Below, piece after piece: positions 41,778-48,711 of a stretch of 48,711 nt of DNA. Position 1 is the first letter of the stretch; each line of letters opens with the position of its first letter. Both the position numbers and the translations under genes were made by a program. This DNA comes from Bacteroidia bacterium (lineage in GTDB: Bacteria > Bacteroidota > Bacteroidia > Cytophagales > Cyclobacteriaceae), in contig JAUIAO010000047.1 in assembly GCA_030425425.1 (NCBI GenBank), positions 1 through 48,711 on the forward strand. Direction: 5' to 3'. The notes beneath the pieces were generated by a model, which was not told where the DNA came from, did not search any database, and worked only from the letters and a program-made list of their open reading frames with translations.

Positions 41778-44576
41778 ATGAAAAACCTGCTTAATTCTAT
41801 TGCCCTCTTTATTACTTCATTGTTTTTACTAACCCACTGTAGTCCATTTCAAAGTACTGACCATGTCGATATTGCAGATAGCTATAGGCAGAACATTGCC
41901 AATATCACTCAGGCTGATCAATTAGAAGGACCTGACAAGGCTACTCTGCGTGATATCATCATGACCATGAATCCGAAAACCGGAAAAATCCCGCAGCACA
42001 AATCATCGGTAATCAAAAACATGAACGGAGCGCGTATGGCTTCTTCTGATTTTCAATGGAAGCAAATCAATACAGAAATAGCGGGACGTGTAAGAGTCAT
42101 GCTGATAGACCCTGAGGACGATCAGAAACTGTGGGCAGGGGCAACCACGGGAGGACTATGGTATAATCCTGATTTCAGAAATGAAGGAGAATGGGTGCCC
42201 GTTTCCGATGACTGGGAGAACTTGTCTATTGGCAGTATGGCTTTTGACCCGCAGGATACTAAAGTTTTTTATGTAGGCACCGGAGAGTCTTTTACTTCAG
42301 TAAATATTTACAGGGAATCCACTTCAGCCGGGGTGGGGATTTATCAGAGTACAGATGGAGGCCATTCTTGGACTTTACTTTCTTCCACTTCTGGTTTTAA
42401 ATATGTGAATGATATACTGATTCGCGTAGAAGAAGGAGTGAGCGTTATTTATGCGGTTATAGCCTCAGGGCTGTATCAGGGTGGAGTCTTTGATTCTCAG
42501 CCTTCTGATGGTGTTTATCGATCAACTGATGGTGGTCAGACATGGGATCCGGTATTGACCAGTGAAATTAATGGGGAAGCTTTTGCTGTAGCTGATCTGG
42601 AAATGACCGATTCCAGAATCTATGCCGGTACGATGAGAAATCTGGGTATCGCCGGAGGAGGAAGAATTTTCAGTTCTTCGGATGGAATGACATGGGAAGA
42701 GGAGAATACCGGATATGTGAATGACGTGATCACAGAAGGGATGGAGTTATATGGTCTGGATATTAAACCAGGGAGAGTGAAACTAACAGCAAGTGGCAAT
42801 TATGTGTATGCCGCGCTCACTTCTGGTTGGTTAAATAATTTTAATCAAATCAGGGATCACTCAGTTTTTACCCGTCTGATGCGAAAAGATGAAATCACAG
42901 GCGATTGGCAATATTTGGTACAGCCGGAGACATCATGGGCAAGTATTCCCTGGCATGCGATGGCCATGGCTGTAGATCCCTCAAACCCCAAGAACCTCAC
43001 AATCGGAGGTTTAGACCTTTACAATAATGTGAGCGCATCTAATATTGGAGAACTCTCCTGGATTCGTGCTTCGGACTGGGTGTCGATGTATGCTTTCTCT
43101 CCGTATTTGATTCCATACTATGGATTGAGTCAGGAAGCTGATAGTCTGGTACAGCATTTCGTGCATGCGGATATTCATGCCATATTGTTTGGGAAAAGCT
43201 CCGATGAACTCCTCATAGCGACCGATGGTGGTATTCAGTACACTGATGACTATGCCAAAATATATGAACCATTAGAAGGTGATCGGCTGACGGAGTATCC
43301 GAGTTTCAGGCATGTCAATAAAGGGTTTGCAACCACACAGTATTACACCATTGCTTTGAACCCGGCAAAAGGCAGTAATGAGGTTTTAGCCGGGAGTCAG
43401 GATAATAGCACACACACGTCCGAGTCGGGAGAAATCAAATATTCGAGTATGATTGGAGGTGGCGATGGGGCTTATTGTTTCTTTGATCGTGATGATCCAC
43501 AACTGAGAATTACGTCTTCACAATCAAATGCTTACAATATCTGGATAGGGAATGAGGGTAACTATCTGGGTTTAGGCACCGGAACGTTTATCAATCCCGG
43601 GGCTTACGATGATCGATCTAATTTGCTATATGTTAATATGATGGTCGATGGAGGATTTGAAGCTTTGAATGTTGGGCTTCAAGGAAGATATATTGATACA
43701 CTTGGAATACTCAACATGAATGCTTATCTCAATAAAGATACCCTCAACCTGGATCGCATTTCTTACCTGAACATTGGATCTGGTAGTCAGGCTGCTTTTT
43801 CAGCGTTGAAAACATCTCCTCATGATGATGCACTTAGCGCTACCTTACTGTTAGGTAATCAATTGGGTGATGTTTACTTGGTCAAGGGTTTGCCATATAA
43901 TCCTTCCAGCTCTCAAATCGATAATGGCCGGTTACCAGTGGGGTATATTTCTGCGGTGGATTTTGGAGATAGCAATGATGATATTCTGGTGTCATTTTCA
44001 AACTATGGTGTCTCTTCGGTTTGGTTGACAAGAAATGGTGGTAAAAATTGGGTTAACCTGGACAGAGATTTACCAGATATTCCAGTGAGAGATGCACACT
44101 TCAGCCCCTTTGACGATCGGAAAATTATTATCGCTACAGAAGTTGGAATCTGGGGATTGGAGAATACCAATGATGAGGCCGAGAGCTGGGTTCATTACAA
44201 TGCAGGTTTGCCCAATGTGCGTGTAGATATGCTGGATATTCGTGAGTCTGACAGCACCATAGCCATAGCCACACATGGTAGAGGAGTCTTTCTTGGTAAA
44301 TACCAGCAAGGAGAGCGGATAGTTATTTTGTCTGATAAAGGACAACATTTGACCAGGTCTGTGGATGTATACCCGAACCCAACATCAGGCTATGTCCAGT
44401 TTACAGAGCCAGTGAGCCGTGTAGATATGTTTTCAATGAATGGAGTACTTGTACGCAGCTTAGAAATTAATGGGATGTCTGCGGATTTGTCCTCACTCAG
44501 AAGGGGAATCTACATCATGAAGATACAACGGCCAGACGGGAAAATTTCTGTCAAAAGAATCATGAAACAAGACTGA
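41778..44576 (+). CDS. Secreted BNR/sortilin-type beta-propeller protein with T9SS sorting domain
   Basis: A 932-residue T9SS substrate. An N-terminal signal sequence (LLNSIALFITSLFLLTH) is followed by a region rich in BNR/VPS10-like repeats: QSTDGGHSWTLL, RSTDGGQTWDPV, SSSDGMTWEEE and TRNGGKNWVNL, with FDPQDTKVFYVGTGE and FSPFDDRKIIIATEVGIWG as propeller strands. The C-terminus is a type A sorting domain (VYPNPTSGYVQFTEP ... GIYIMKIQRPDGKISVKRI). The LTHC before Ser-Pro is not a valid lipobox because His precedes Cys. The ligand or enzyme activity is unknown; similar proteins are often annotated as glycosyl hydrolases without proof. It stands alone, 52 bp ahead of surE. Confidence 0.85.
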   Translation: MKNLLNSIALFITSLFLLTHCSPFQSTDHVDIADSYRQNIANITQADQLEGPDKATLRDIIMTMNPKTGKIPQHKSSVIKNMNGARMASSDFQWKQINTEIAGRVRVMLIDPEDDQKLWAGATTGGLWYNPDFRNEGEWVPVSDDWENLSIGSMAFDPQDTKVFYVGTGESFTSVNIYRESTSAGVGIYQSTDGGHSWTLLSSTSGFKYVNDILIRVEEGVSVIYAVIASGLYQGGVFDSQPSDGVYRSTDGGQTWDPVLTSEINGEAFAVADLEMTDSRIYAGTMRNLGIAGGGRIFSSSDGMTWEEENTGYVNDVITEGMELYGLDIKPGRVKLTASGNYVYAALTSGWLNNFNQIRDHSVFTRLMRKDEITGDWQYLVQPETSWASIPWHAMAMAVDPSNPKNLTIGGLDLYNNVSASNIGELSWIRASDWVSMYAFSPYLIPYYGLSQEADSLVQHFVHADIHAILFGKSSDELLIATDGGIQYTDDYAKIYEPLEGDRLTEYPSFRHVNKGFATTQYYTIALNPAKGSNEVLAGSQDNSTHTSESGEIKYSSMIGGGDGAYCFFDRDDPQLRITSSQSNAYNIWIGNEGNYLGLGTGTFINPGAYDDRSNLLYVNMMVDGGFEALNVGLQGRYIDTLGILNMNAYLNKDTLNLDRISYLNIGSGSQAAFSALKTSPHDDALSATLLLGNQLGDVYLVKGLPYNPSSSQIDNGRLPVGYISAVDFGDSNDDILVSFSNYGVSSVWLTRNGGKNWVNLDRDLPDIPVRDAHFSPFDDRKIIIATEVGIWGLENTNDEAESWVHYNAGLPNVRVDMLDIRESDSTIAIATHGRGVFLGKYQQGERIVILSDKGQHLTRSVDVYPNPTSGYVQFTEPVSRVDMFSMNGVLVRSLEINGMSADLSSLRRGIYIMKIQRPDGKISVKRIMKQD

Positions 44577-44628
44577 CAGGCAGGTTGAAATTGATACTTT
44601 TGAAAGCTCAAAAGGATAACCGAATACC

Positions 44629-45402
44629 ATGTCAAAACCACTCATATTAGTCACTAATGATGATGGGATTACCTCCCAGGGGATTTCTGTACTTGTCAAA
44701 TTGATGTCCCGAATTGGAGAGGTGATCGTGATGGCACCCAATTCCCCACAGTCGGGGATGGGGCATGCGATTACCGTAGGAGAACCATTGAGGACCAAGG
44801 AAAACCGCTTGTTCGGTGAAGATATCGCATCATTCGAATGCAGTGGCACACCTGCTGATTGCGTGAAAATCGCGCAGTTCCAGCTTCCAAAGGGTAGAAG
44901 GTTTGATCTGGTGGTGAGTGGAATCAATCATGGGAGCAACACCTCTGTGAGCGTATTGTACTCAGGTACTATGAGTGCGGCCATTGAAGCTTCGCTGGAT
45001 GGTACACCGGCTATCGGGTTTTCTTTGTGTGACTATAGCAATCAAGCGGATTTTTCTCACTGCGAAGATTTGGTGGTCAACATCGCTAAGCAGACTTTGG
45101 AGAAAGGCATTCCCAGAGGTATCGCATTGAATGTAAATATTCCAGCCAAGCAGGGATTGCCAATCAAAGGAATCAAAGTATGCCGACAGACCAATGCCCG
45201 ATGGGGGCCATCTTTTGATCAGCGAAAGGACCCTCACGGTCAGGATTATTATTGGATGAAAGGTGACTTCATCAATCTGGACAAAGGTGAGGACCATGAT
45301 GAATGGGCCATAGGCAACAACTATATCTCAATCGTTCCTTGTCAGTTTGATATGACAGGACACCATGGCATCCGTCAGATGAATGATGAGTGGGATATTT
45401 AG
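44629..45402 (+). CDS. surE: 5'-nucleotidase SurE
   Basis: A 257-residue metal-dependent nucleotidase and phosphatase. The N-terminal LILVTNDDGITSQGI supplies the paired aspartates of the metal site; PNSPQSGMGHAIT, CSGTPADCVKIA and VSGINHGSNTSVSVLYSGTMSAAIE are the signature segments. It dephosphorylates nucleoside 5'- and 3'-monophosphates in the cytoplasm and is linked to stationary-phase survival in E. coli. Its length fits the family. A TACTTTTG at 44595-44602 resembles a -7 element, but no good -33 partner is seen. Confidence 0.96.
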   Translation: MSKPLILVTNDDGITSQGISVLVKLMSRIGEVIVMAPNSPQSGMGHAITVGEPLRTKENRLFGEDIASFECSGTPADCVKIAQFQLPKGRRFDLVVSGINHGSNTSVSVLYSGTMSAAIEASLDGTPAIGFSLCDYSNQADFSHCEDLVVNIAKQTLEKGIPRGIALNVNIPAKQGLPIKGIKVCRQTNARWGPSFDQRKDPHGQDYYWMKGDFINLDKGEDHDEWAIGNNYISIVPCQFDMTGHHGIRQMNDEWDI

Positions 45403-45524
45403 ATTAAAAAGTTCTTTCTTCTTTGACTTTGAAGACTAGTATTGATATTAACAGTTACTAATTAGGCGAATTACCTATAATTATAAATCCGATTTTTACT
45501 TACTCGTATCAACTAGTTAAAAAA

Positions 45525-45532
45525 TACCTTTG
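45525..45532 (+). promoter_or_regulatory. Possible -7 promoter element of the histidine kinase gene
   Basis: TACCTTTG matches TAnnTTTG and lies 34 bp before the TTG start at 45567, but there is no clear TTG at the -33 position. Weak candidate. Confidence 0.3.
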
Positions 45533-45566
45533 TAATCTATTGATTCAAATAAATCTCTGATTTCAC

Positions 45567-47864
45567 TTGAAGTCTAAAAATCCCAATAATAAGTGGCACA
45601 AAACTATTGTCTATAGTGTCATTGCCATTACAATTGTATTTCCTCTCATTGCTCCTTGTCAGAGCAGAATTGATAGCCTTTCCACTGCATACCAAAACGC
45701 GAAAAGCAGCATCAATAAAGTTGATGTACTGAACGAAATGGCTACAATTTATTTTTCTAGAGAGCCATTAGTTGCAGATTCTATTACATCCATTGCTATT
45801 TCTTTGAGTGATGCTGCTAATTATCAAATAGGAAAAGCCACAGCCTTGCGGTACAAAGGTATTTCCTTTGCTGTGAGAAATCTTTATGATTCGGCCAGAC
45901 ATTTTTATTTCCTGTCTCTCGATATACTCAAAAAGACCGACGATGTAGAAAAAATTGCGGCAGTTAATTATGCATTAGGCGTGTCGTATACAGAGACTAA
46001 TCATCGTGAAATTGCAAGTTTATATTTTAACAGCGCACTTCGTTTGCAAAAAGAAACCCTTGATAGTCTTGGTATGGCCAATACTTACTATGGTTTAGGA
46101 GGTATGTATGAATTTAATTTTGAATTAGACACGGCATTACTATACCTGGATAGTGCTTCGAAAATTTACAGAGCAAAACACCGGGAGAGAGAAATAAGGA
46201 TGGTGGAAAACAGACTGTCTGGGATCTATGAGATCAGAGGAGATTACGTCAAATCACTTGAATTGTTACATGCTTCTTTAGGCTATGCTGAGGCCAACGA
46301 CGATAAAAATCAAATAGCTATTGTTTATAATAATTTGGGCAGTATATATCTGAGACTTCAGGATTATGAATTGGCGATGAAATATTTCCAGAAAAGCTAT
46401 GACATGAAAAAAGAACTAGGCTCTACAGGGCGTCTGGTTTATTCTTTGAATAACATAGCCGAAATCAATAGATATTTGGGTAATAACGAGTTGTCATTGG
46501 CTCAATTTAGAGAAGTAGTAGAGATTGCGAAAAACGTAGGTATAGAATGTAAGTCGGTCCGTTCGCTCTTAAGTATTGGTAGTATCTATGATGAACAGGG
46601 AAGTGCTGATAGCTCTTGGTATTATTATAATAAGGCACTGAAATTGGGAGAGGAATGTGATTACAAAGAGGCGCTGGTAAGTGTTTATCTTGCTGTTGGC
46701 AATTGGCTAATGAATCAGAATAAAGAGAATCAAGCAGAGTTTTACTTAAAGAAAGCTTTAAGTCTCGCTGAGGAACTTAAATCATTCGACCAAGTTATTA
46801 GTGCATGTGAAACTTTATACGTTTTGAGTAAGGAGAATGGGAATATCTCTGATGCTCTTAGTTATCTGGAAACATCAAAGTTCCTAGGTGATAGCGTTTA
46901 TAATGCAAATACAGATAGACAAATTGCCCGAATAGAGAGTAAATATGCCTACGATAAAGAACGAACAATTTTGGAGCAACAACATGAGCAAGACCAAATT
47001 AAACAGGCGGCACTTTTAGAAGAGCAAATTCTAATTAGAAAAGCAGTTACGGTTGTTTTACTGCTTACAATTGCTCTTTCAATACTCATTTGGTTATATT
47101 ATCTGAAACATAAAAGCTCTAATTTGATATTAACCAATCAGAGATTAGAAATAGAAACGCAAAATAATGAGCTTATTATGCTCAACAATAACAAAGAAAA
47201 GCTGTTGTCTTTATTTGCTCATGATCTGAAATCACCTCTGGTTTCTCTTGATGGACTCTTCTTCTTGATCAAGAACAACAGGCTGAGTGCAGAAAAGTTC
47301 TTAAGTTTTTCTGAAATCATCAGTAAGAAAATTTCTAATATTTTGGAGTTTGTGGATTTATTATTGATTTGGTCCAAATCCAACTTTACTGAAATACAAG
47401 TGCAAAAAACAAACGTTTTATTTAGTGAACTGATAAGTGAATCTATTGCAATGATTGAAGAAAAGATACGTGAAAAATCTATTACCGTATCAATACGCAA
47501 TGAAGAAAACGTCGAGTTTATGGGTGACAAGGTCATGCTCCAAATTATACTTAGAAATCTGTTGAGTAATGCCGTAAAATTTAGCAGGGAAGCAGGTGAG
47601 ATACTTTTAATTGCTAAGATGATTGCCGGCTCAGTTCAAATTGAGGTAATTGATCATGGTGTAGGAATGGATGAAAAAACCAAAGATATGCTATTTAAAG
47701 AGCCAATACCCTCTTCAGTTGGCACTAAAAATGAGCAGGGTAATGGTATTGGACTATTCCTAAGCATGGATTTTATCAAATTGCATCACGGACAAATTAC
47801 TGCTGAAAGTGAATTAGGCAAGGGAACAAAGATGACCTTAGTTATGCCAATAGAAAATGCCTAA
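45567..47864 (+). CDS. TPR-repeat sensor histidine kinase
   Basis: A 765-residue sensor kinase. A signal peptide or first membrane segment (VYSVIAITIVFPLIAPCQ) leads into a periplasmic array of TPR-like repeats (about 30-440), for example AIVYNNLGSIYLRLQDYELAMKYF. A coiled stretch and a membrane helix (VVLLLTIALSILIWLYYL, about 492-512) connect to the cytoplasmic kinase: H-box FAHDLKSPLVSLD with phosphoacceptor His552, N-box ILRNLLSNAVKFS, G1 DHGVGMDE and G2 NGIGLFLS. Only a TTG at 45567 can start the frame, since a TGA lies three codons upstream (45558-45560). No response regulator is adjacent, so it is an orphan; such proteins may signal to distant LytTR or OmpR-type regulators. Confidence 0.9.
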   Translation: MKSKNPNNKWHKTIVYSVIAITIVFPLIAPCQSRIDSLSTAYQNAKSSINKVDVLNEMATIYFSREPLVADSITSIAISLSDAANYQIGKATALRYKGISFAVRNLYDSARHFYFLSLDILKKTDDVEKIAAVNYALGVSYTETNHREIASLYFNSALRLQKETLDSLGMANTYYGLGGMYEFNFELDTALLYLDSASKIYRAKHREREIRMVENRLSGIYEIRGDYVKSLELLHASLGYAEANDDKNQIAIVYNNLGSIYLRLQDYELAMKYFQKSYDMKKELGSTGRLVYSLNNIAEINRYLGNNELSLAQFREVVEIAKNVGIECKSVRSLLSIGSIYDEQGSADSSWYYYNKALKLGEECDYKEALVSVYLAVGNWLMNQNKENQAEFYLKKALSLAEELKSFDQVISACETLYVLSKENGNISDALSYLETSKFLGDSVYNANTDRQIARIESKYAYDKERTILEQQHEQDQIKQAALLEEQILIRKAVTVVLLLTIALSILIWLYYLKHKSSNLILTNQRLEIETQNNELIMLNNNKEKLLSLFAHDLKSPLVSLDGLFFLIKNNRLSAEKFLSFSEIISKKISNILEFVDLLLIWSKSNFTEIQVQKTNVLFSELISESIAMIEEKIREKSITVSIRNEENVEFMGDKVMLQIILRNLLSNAVKFSREAGEILLIAKMIAGSVQIEVIDHGVGMDEKTKDMLFKEPIPSSVGTKNEQGNGIGLFLSMDFIKLHHGQITAESELGKGTKMTLVMPIENA

Positions 47865-48208
47865 TAGAATATAGATTTTAGGTAATAGCCAGTTAAGTTA
47901 TCGATATATCAAGATTTGATAAGTGTAATTATCCTAATTATTACTTGTGAGCCGTTACTTGATTAAATATAGATTCTAGATTTCAGATCTATTTTCAAAT
48001 TTAACAATGAACTTATTAGTGTTAATTCTCCGTTTCCAAATTGTATTTACTACATCCAGTTGTTTTTAACCTATGCAAGATGTATGCTTTTTAAGATGGT
48101 AAATTGCTAGATGTCAAGTAAAATTTAGAAATATTATCAATCTGAATTACTATCTGAAGTCAGCTGAGTTTTAATAGATTATTAAACAAATTATAGTTCT
48201 CTATAAAC
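47865..48208. other. 344-bp AT-rich convergent intergenic region
   Basis: No gene is seen between the histidine kinase gene and the channel gene, which converge here. The sequence is strongly AT-rich. The only structure noted is a weak short inverted repeat TATCAAGATTTGATA at 47907-47921. There is no GC-rich terminator hairpin. Confidence 0.6.
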
Positions 48209-48711
48209 CTAAGCATCTGACTTTTCATCCAATTTTGCCATGAGCTGTGCAACCTTCTCATTTAGATCATCAATTTTTTCTTCCAGGTGATCATTGTTGT
48301 CCATGGTCATTTCATCCACGAAAATGGCATTCATGATGGACATCCCGAAGATTCCTCCTGTGAGAACCACAAAAAAGAAGAAGAAACGTGTGAAAACGGA
48401 TTTGCCTGAGGCGCCAGCAGCTGGCGGCTGTGACATGGATTCCGTAGCTGGGTCTATCGAAGCTGTCTCTGTCGCTTCACCTAATAATTCTTCAGCCCTA
48501 CGGCTTTCTATTCCTTCGATTACTGCACTCGGGATTTCATTCCAGCCTTCCAGAGTAAATACCTGGAAAATGGAGTAGAGAGCAATCGATGGATTGCCAA
48601 AGTACTCTGGAGCATCTTTTTTGAACAAATAACTGCTAAGTACTGCTATGAGCACATTATAGATAATCAAAACTGCAAATATGAAAGCTGAGGTCCTGAT
48701 GGCTCTGGCTA
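48209..48711 (-). CDS. Voltage-gated cation channel (bacterial NaV/Ion_trans type), 3' part only
   Basis: The reading frame runs off the right edge of the window, so only the C-terminal pore half is present. It shows helix S5 (RAIRTSAFIFAVLIIYNVLIAVL), a pore helix and filter (ALYSIFQVFTLEGWNEIP), S6 (FFFFFVVLTGGIFGMSIMNAIFVDEM) and a cytoplasmic coiled coil (HLEEKIDDLNEKVAQLMAKLDE). This is the layout of bacterial homotetrameric sodium channels. The filter LEGW differs from NaChBac LESW and resembles the domain I filter (MEGW) of vertebrate L-type calcium channels, so ion preference is uncertain. An insert of about 50 residues, polar and rich in Ala, Glu, Thr and Pro, sits between the filter and S6. 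Confidence 0.88.
   Translation of the reverse strand, partial: ARAIRTSAFIFAVLIIYNVLIAVLSSYLFKKDAPEYFGNPSIALYSIFQVFTLEGWNEIPSAVIEGIESRRAEELLGEATETASIDPATESMSQPPAAGASGKSVFTRFFFFFVVLTGGIFGMSIMNAIFVDEMTMDNNDHLEEKIDDLNEKVAQLMAKLDEKSDA

Noticed and set aside
41778-41880. Lipoprotein signal in the T9SS beta-propeller protein
   Set aside because: The cysteine is preceded by His (LTHC), which does not fit the lipobox, and T9SS substrates normally use signal peptidase I.
47907-47921. Terminator for the histidine kinase gene
   Set aside because: The inverted repeat is only 6 bp, AT-rich and has no T-run, so it is not a convincing terminator.

Overview
The window looks like chromosomal DNA from a Bacteroidota bacterium, most likely a free-living Cytophagia-type (Reichenbachiella/Fulvivirga-like) organism. 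Evidence: a SusC/SusD polysaccharide utilisation locus (PUL), three large secreted proteins ending in type IX secretion (T9SS) sorting domains, many lipoproteins, candidate promoters of the TTG-N19-TAnnTTTG type, a DUF6495-type protein and a DnaG primase without its zinc ligands. No rRNA, tRNA, CRISPR array, prophage or complete insertion sequence was seen.

Layout. (1) 1-4442: a left-edge accessory strip with a REP-associated tyrosine transposase (RAYT) gene that carries a perfect palindrome in its own reading frame, a TonB protein, small hypothetical proteins, and long intergenic stretches filled with repeats (heptad arrays, hairpins, a dispersed-looking repeat). (2) 4443-18003, all minus strand: a TonB-dependent receptor of heme-receptor type with a small partner gene, helicase HrpB, a small membrane protein, a T9SS protein plus a PASTA protein, and an operon of Mrp/ApbC, a NifU-like protein and a secreted M43 metalloprotease. 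(3) 18231-37614, all plus strand: a 7TM-DISM membrane sensor whose cytoplasmic tail resembles the N-terminal zinc-ribbon domain of IS1595 transposases, followed by a PUL: SusC, SusD, a surface lipoprotein with two LamG-like domains, a hairpin, two GH144 endo-beta-1,2-glucanases, an esterase, a GH43-CBM32-Fn3 protein, a GH3 beta-glucosidase, an FGly-type sulfatase-family enzyme and a second esterase. (4) 37755-48711: housekeeping and envelope genes (dnaG, ribBA plus a small secreted protein, a T9SS beta-propeller protein, surE), a TPR histidine kinase, and at the right edge the 3' part of a voltage-gated cation channel on the minus strand.

How it fits together. The PUL probably binds a beta-1,2-linked glucan at the surface (SusD and the LamG lipoprotein), imports oligosaccharides (SusC), cuts the backbone (two GH144) and releases glucose (GH3). 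The two esterases, the GH43 protein and the sulfatase-superfamily enzyme suggest the natural substrate is decorated. One inferred possibility is substituted bacterial osmoregulated periplasmic or cyclic beta-1,2-glucans; a sulfated polysaccharide is the main alternative. No HTCS, SusR or ECF-sigma regulator is present, so the 7TM-transposase-domain fusion directly upstream is the candidate regulator, and this is the most novel item in the window. A 13-bp direct repeat spaced by 64 bp lies between this gene and the susC promoter.
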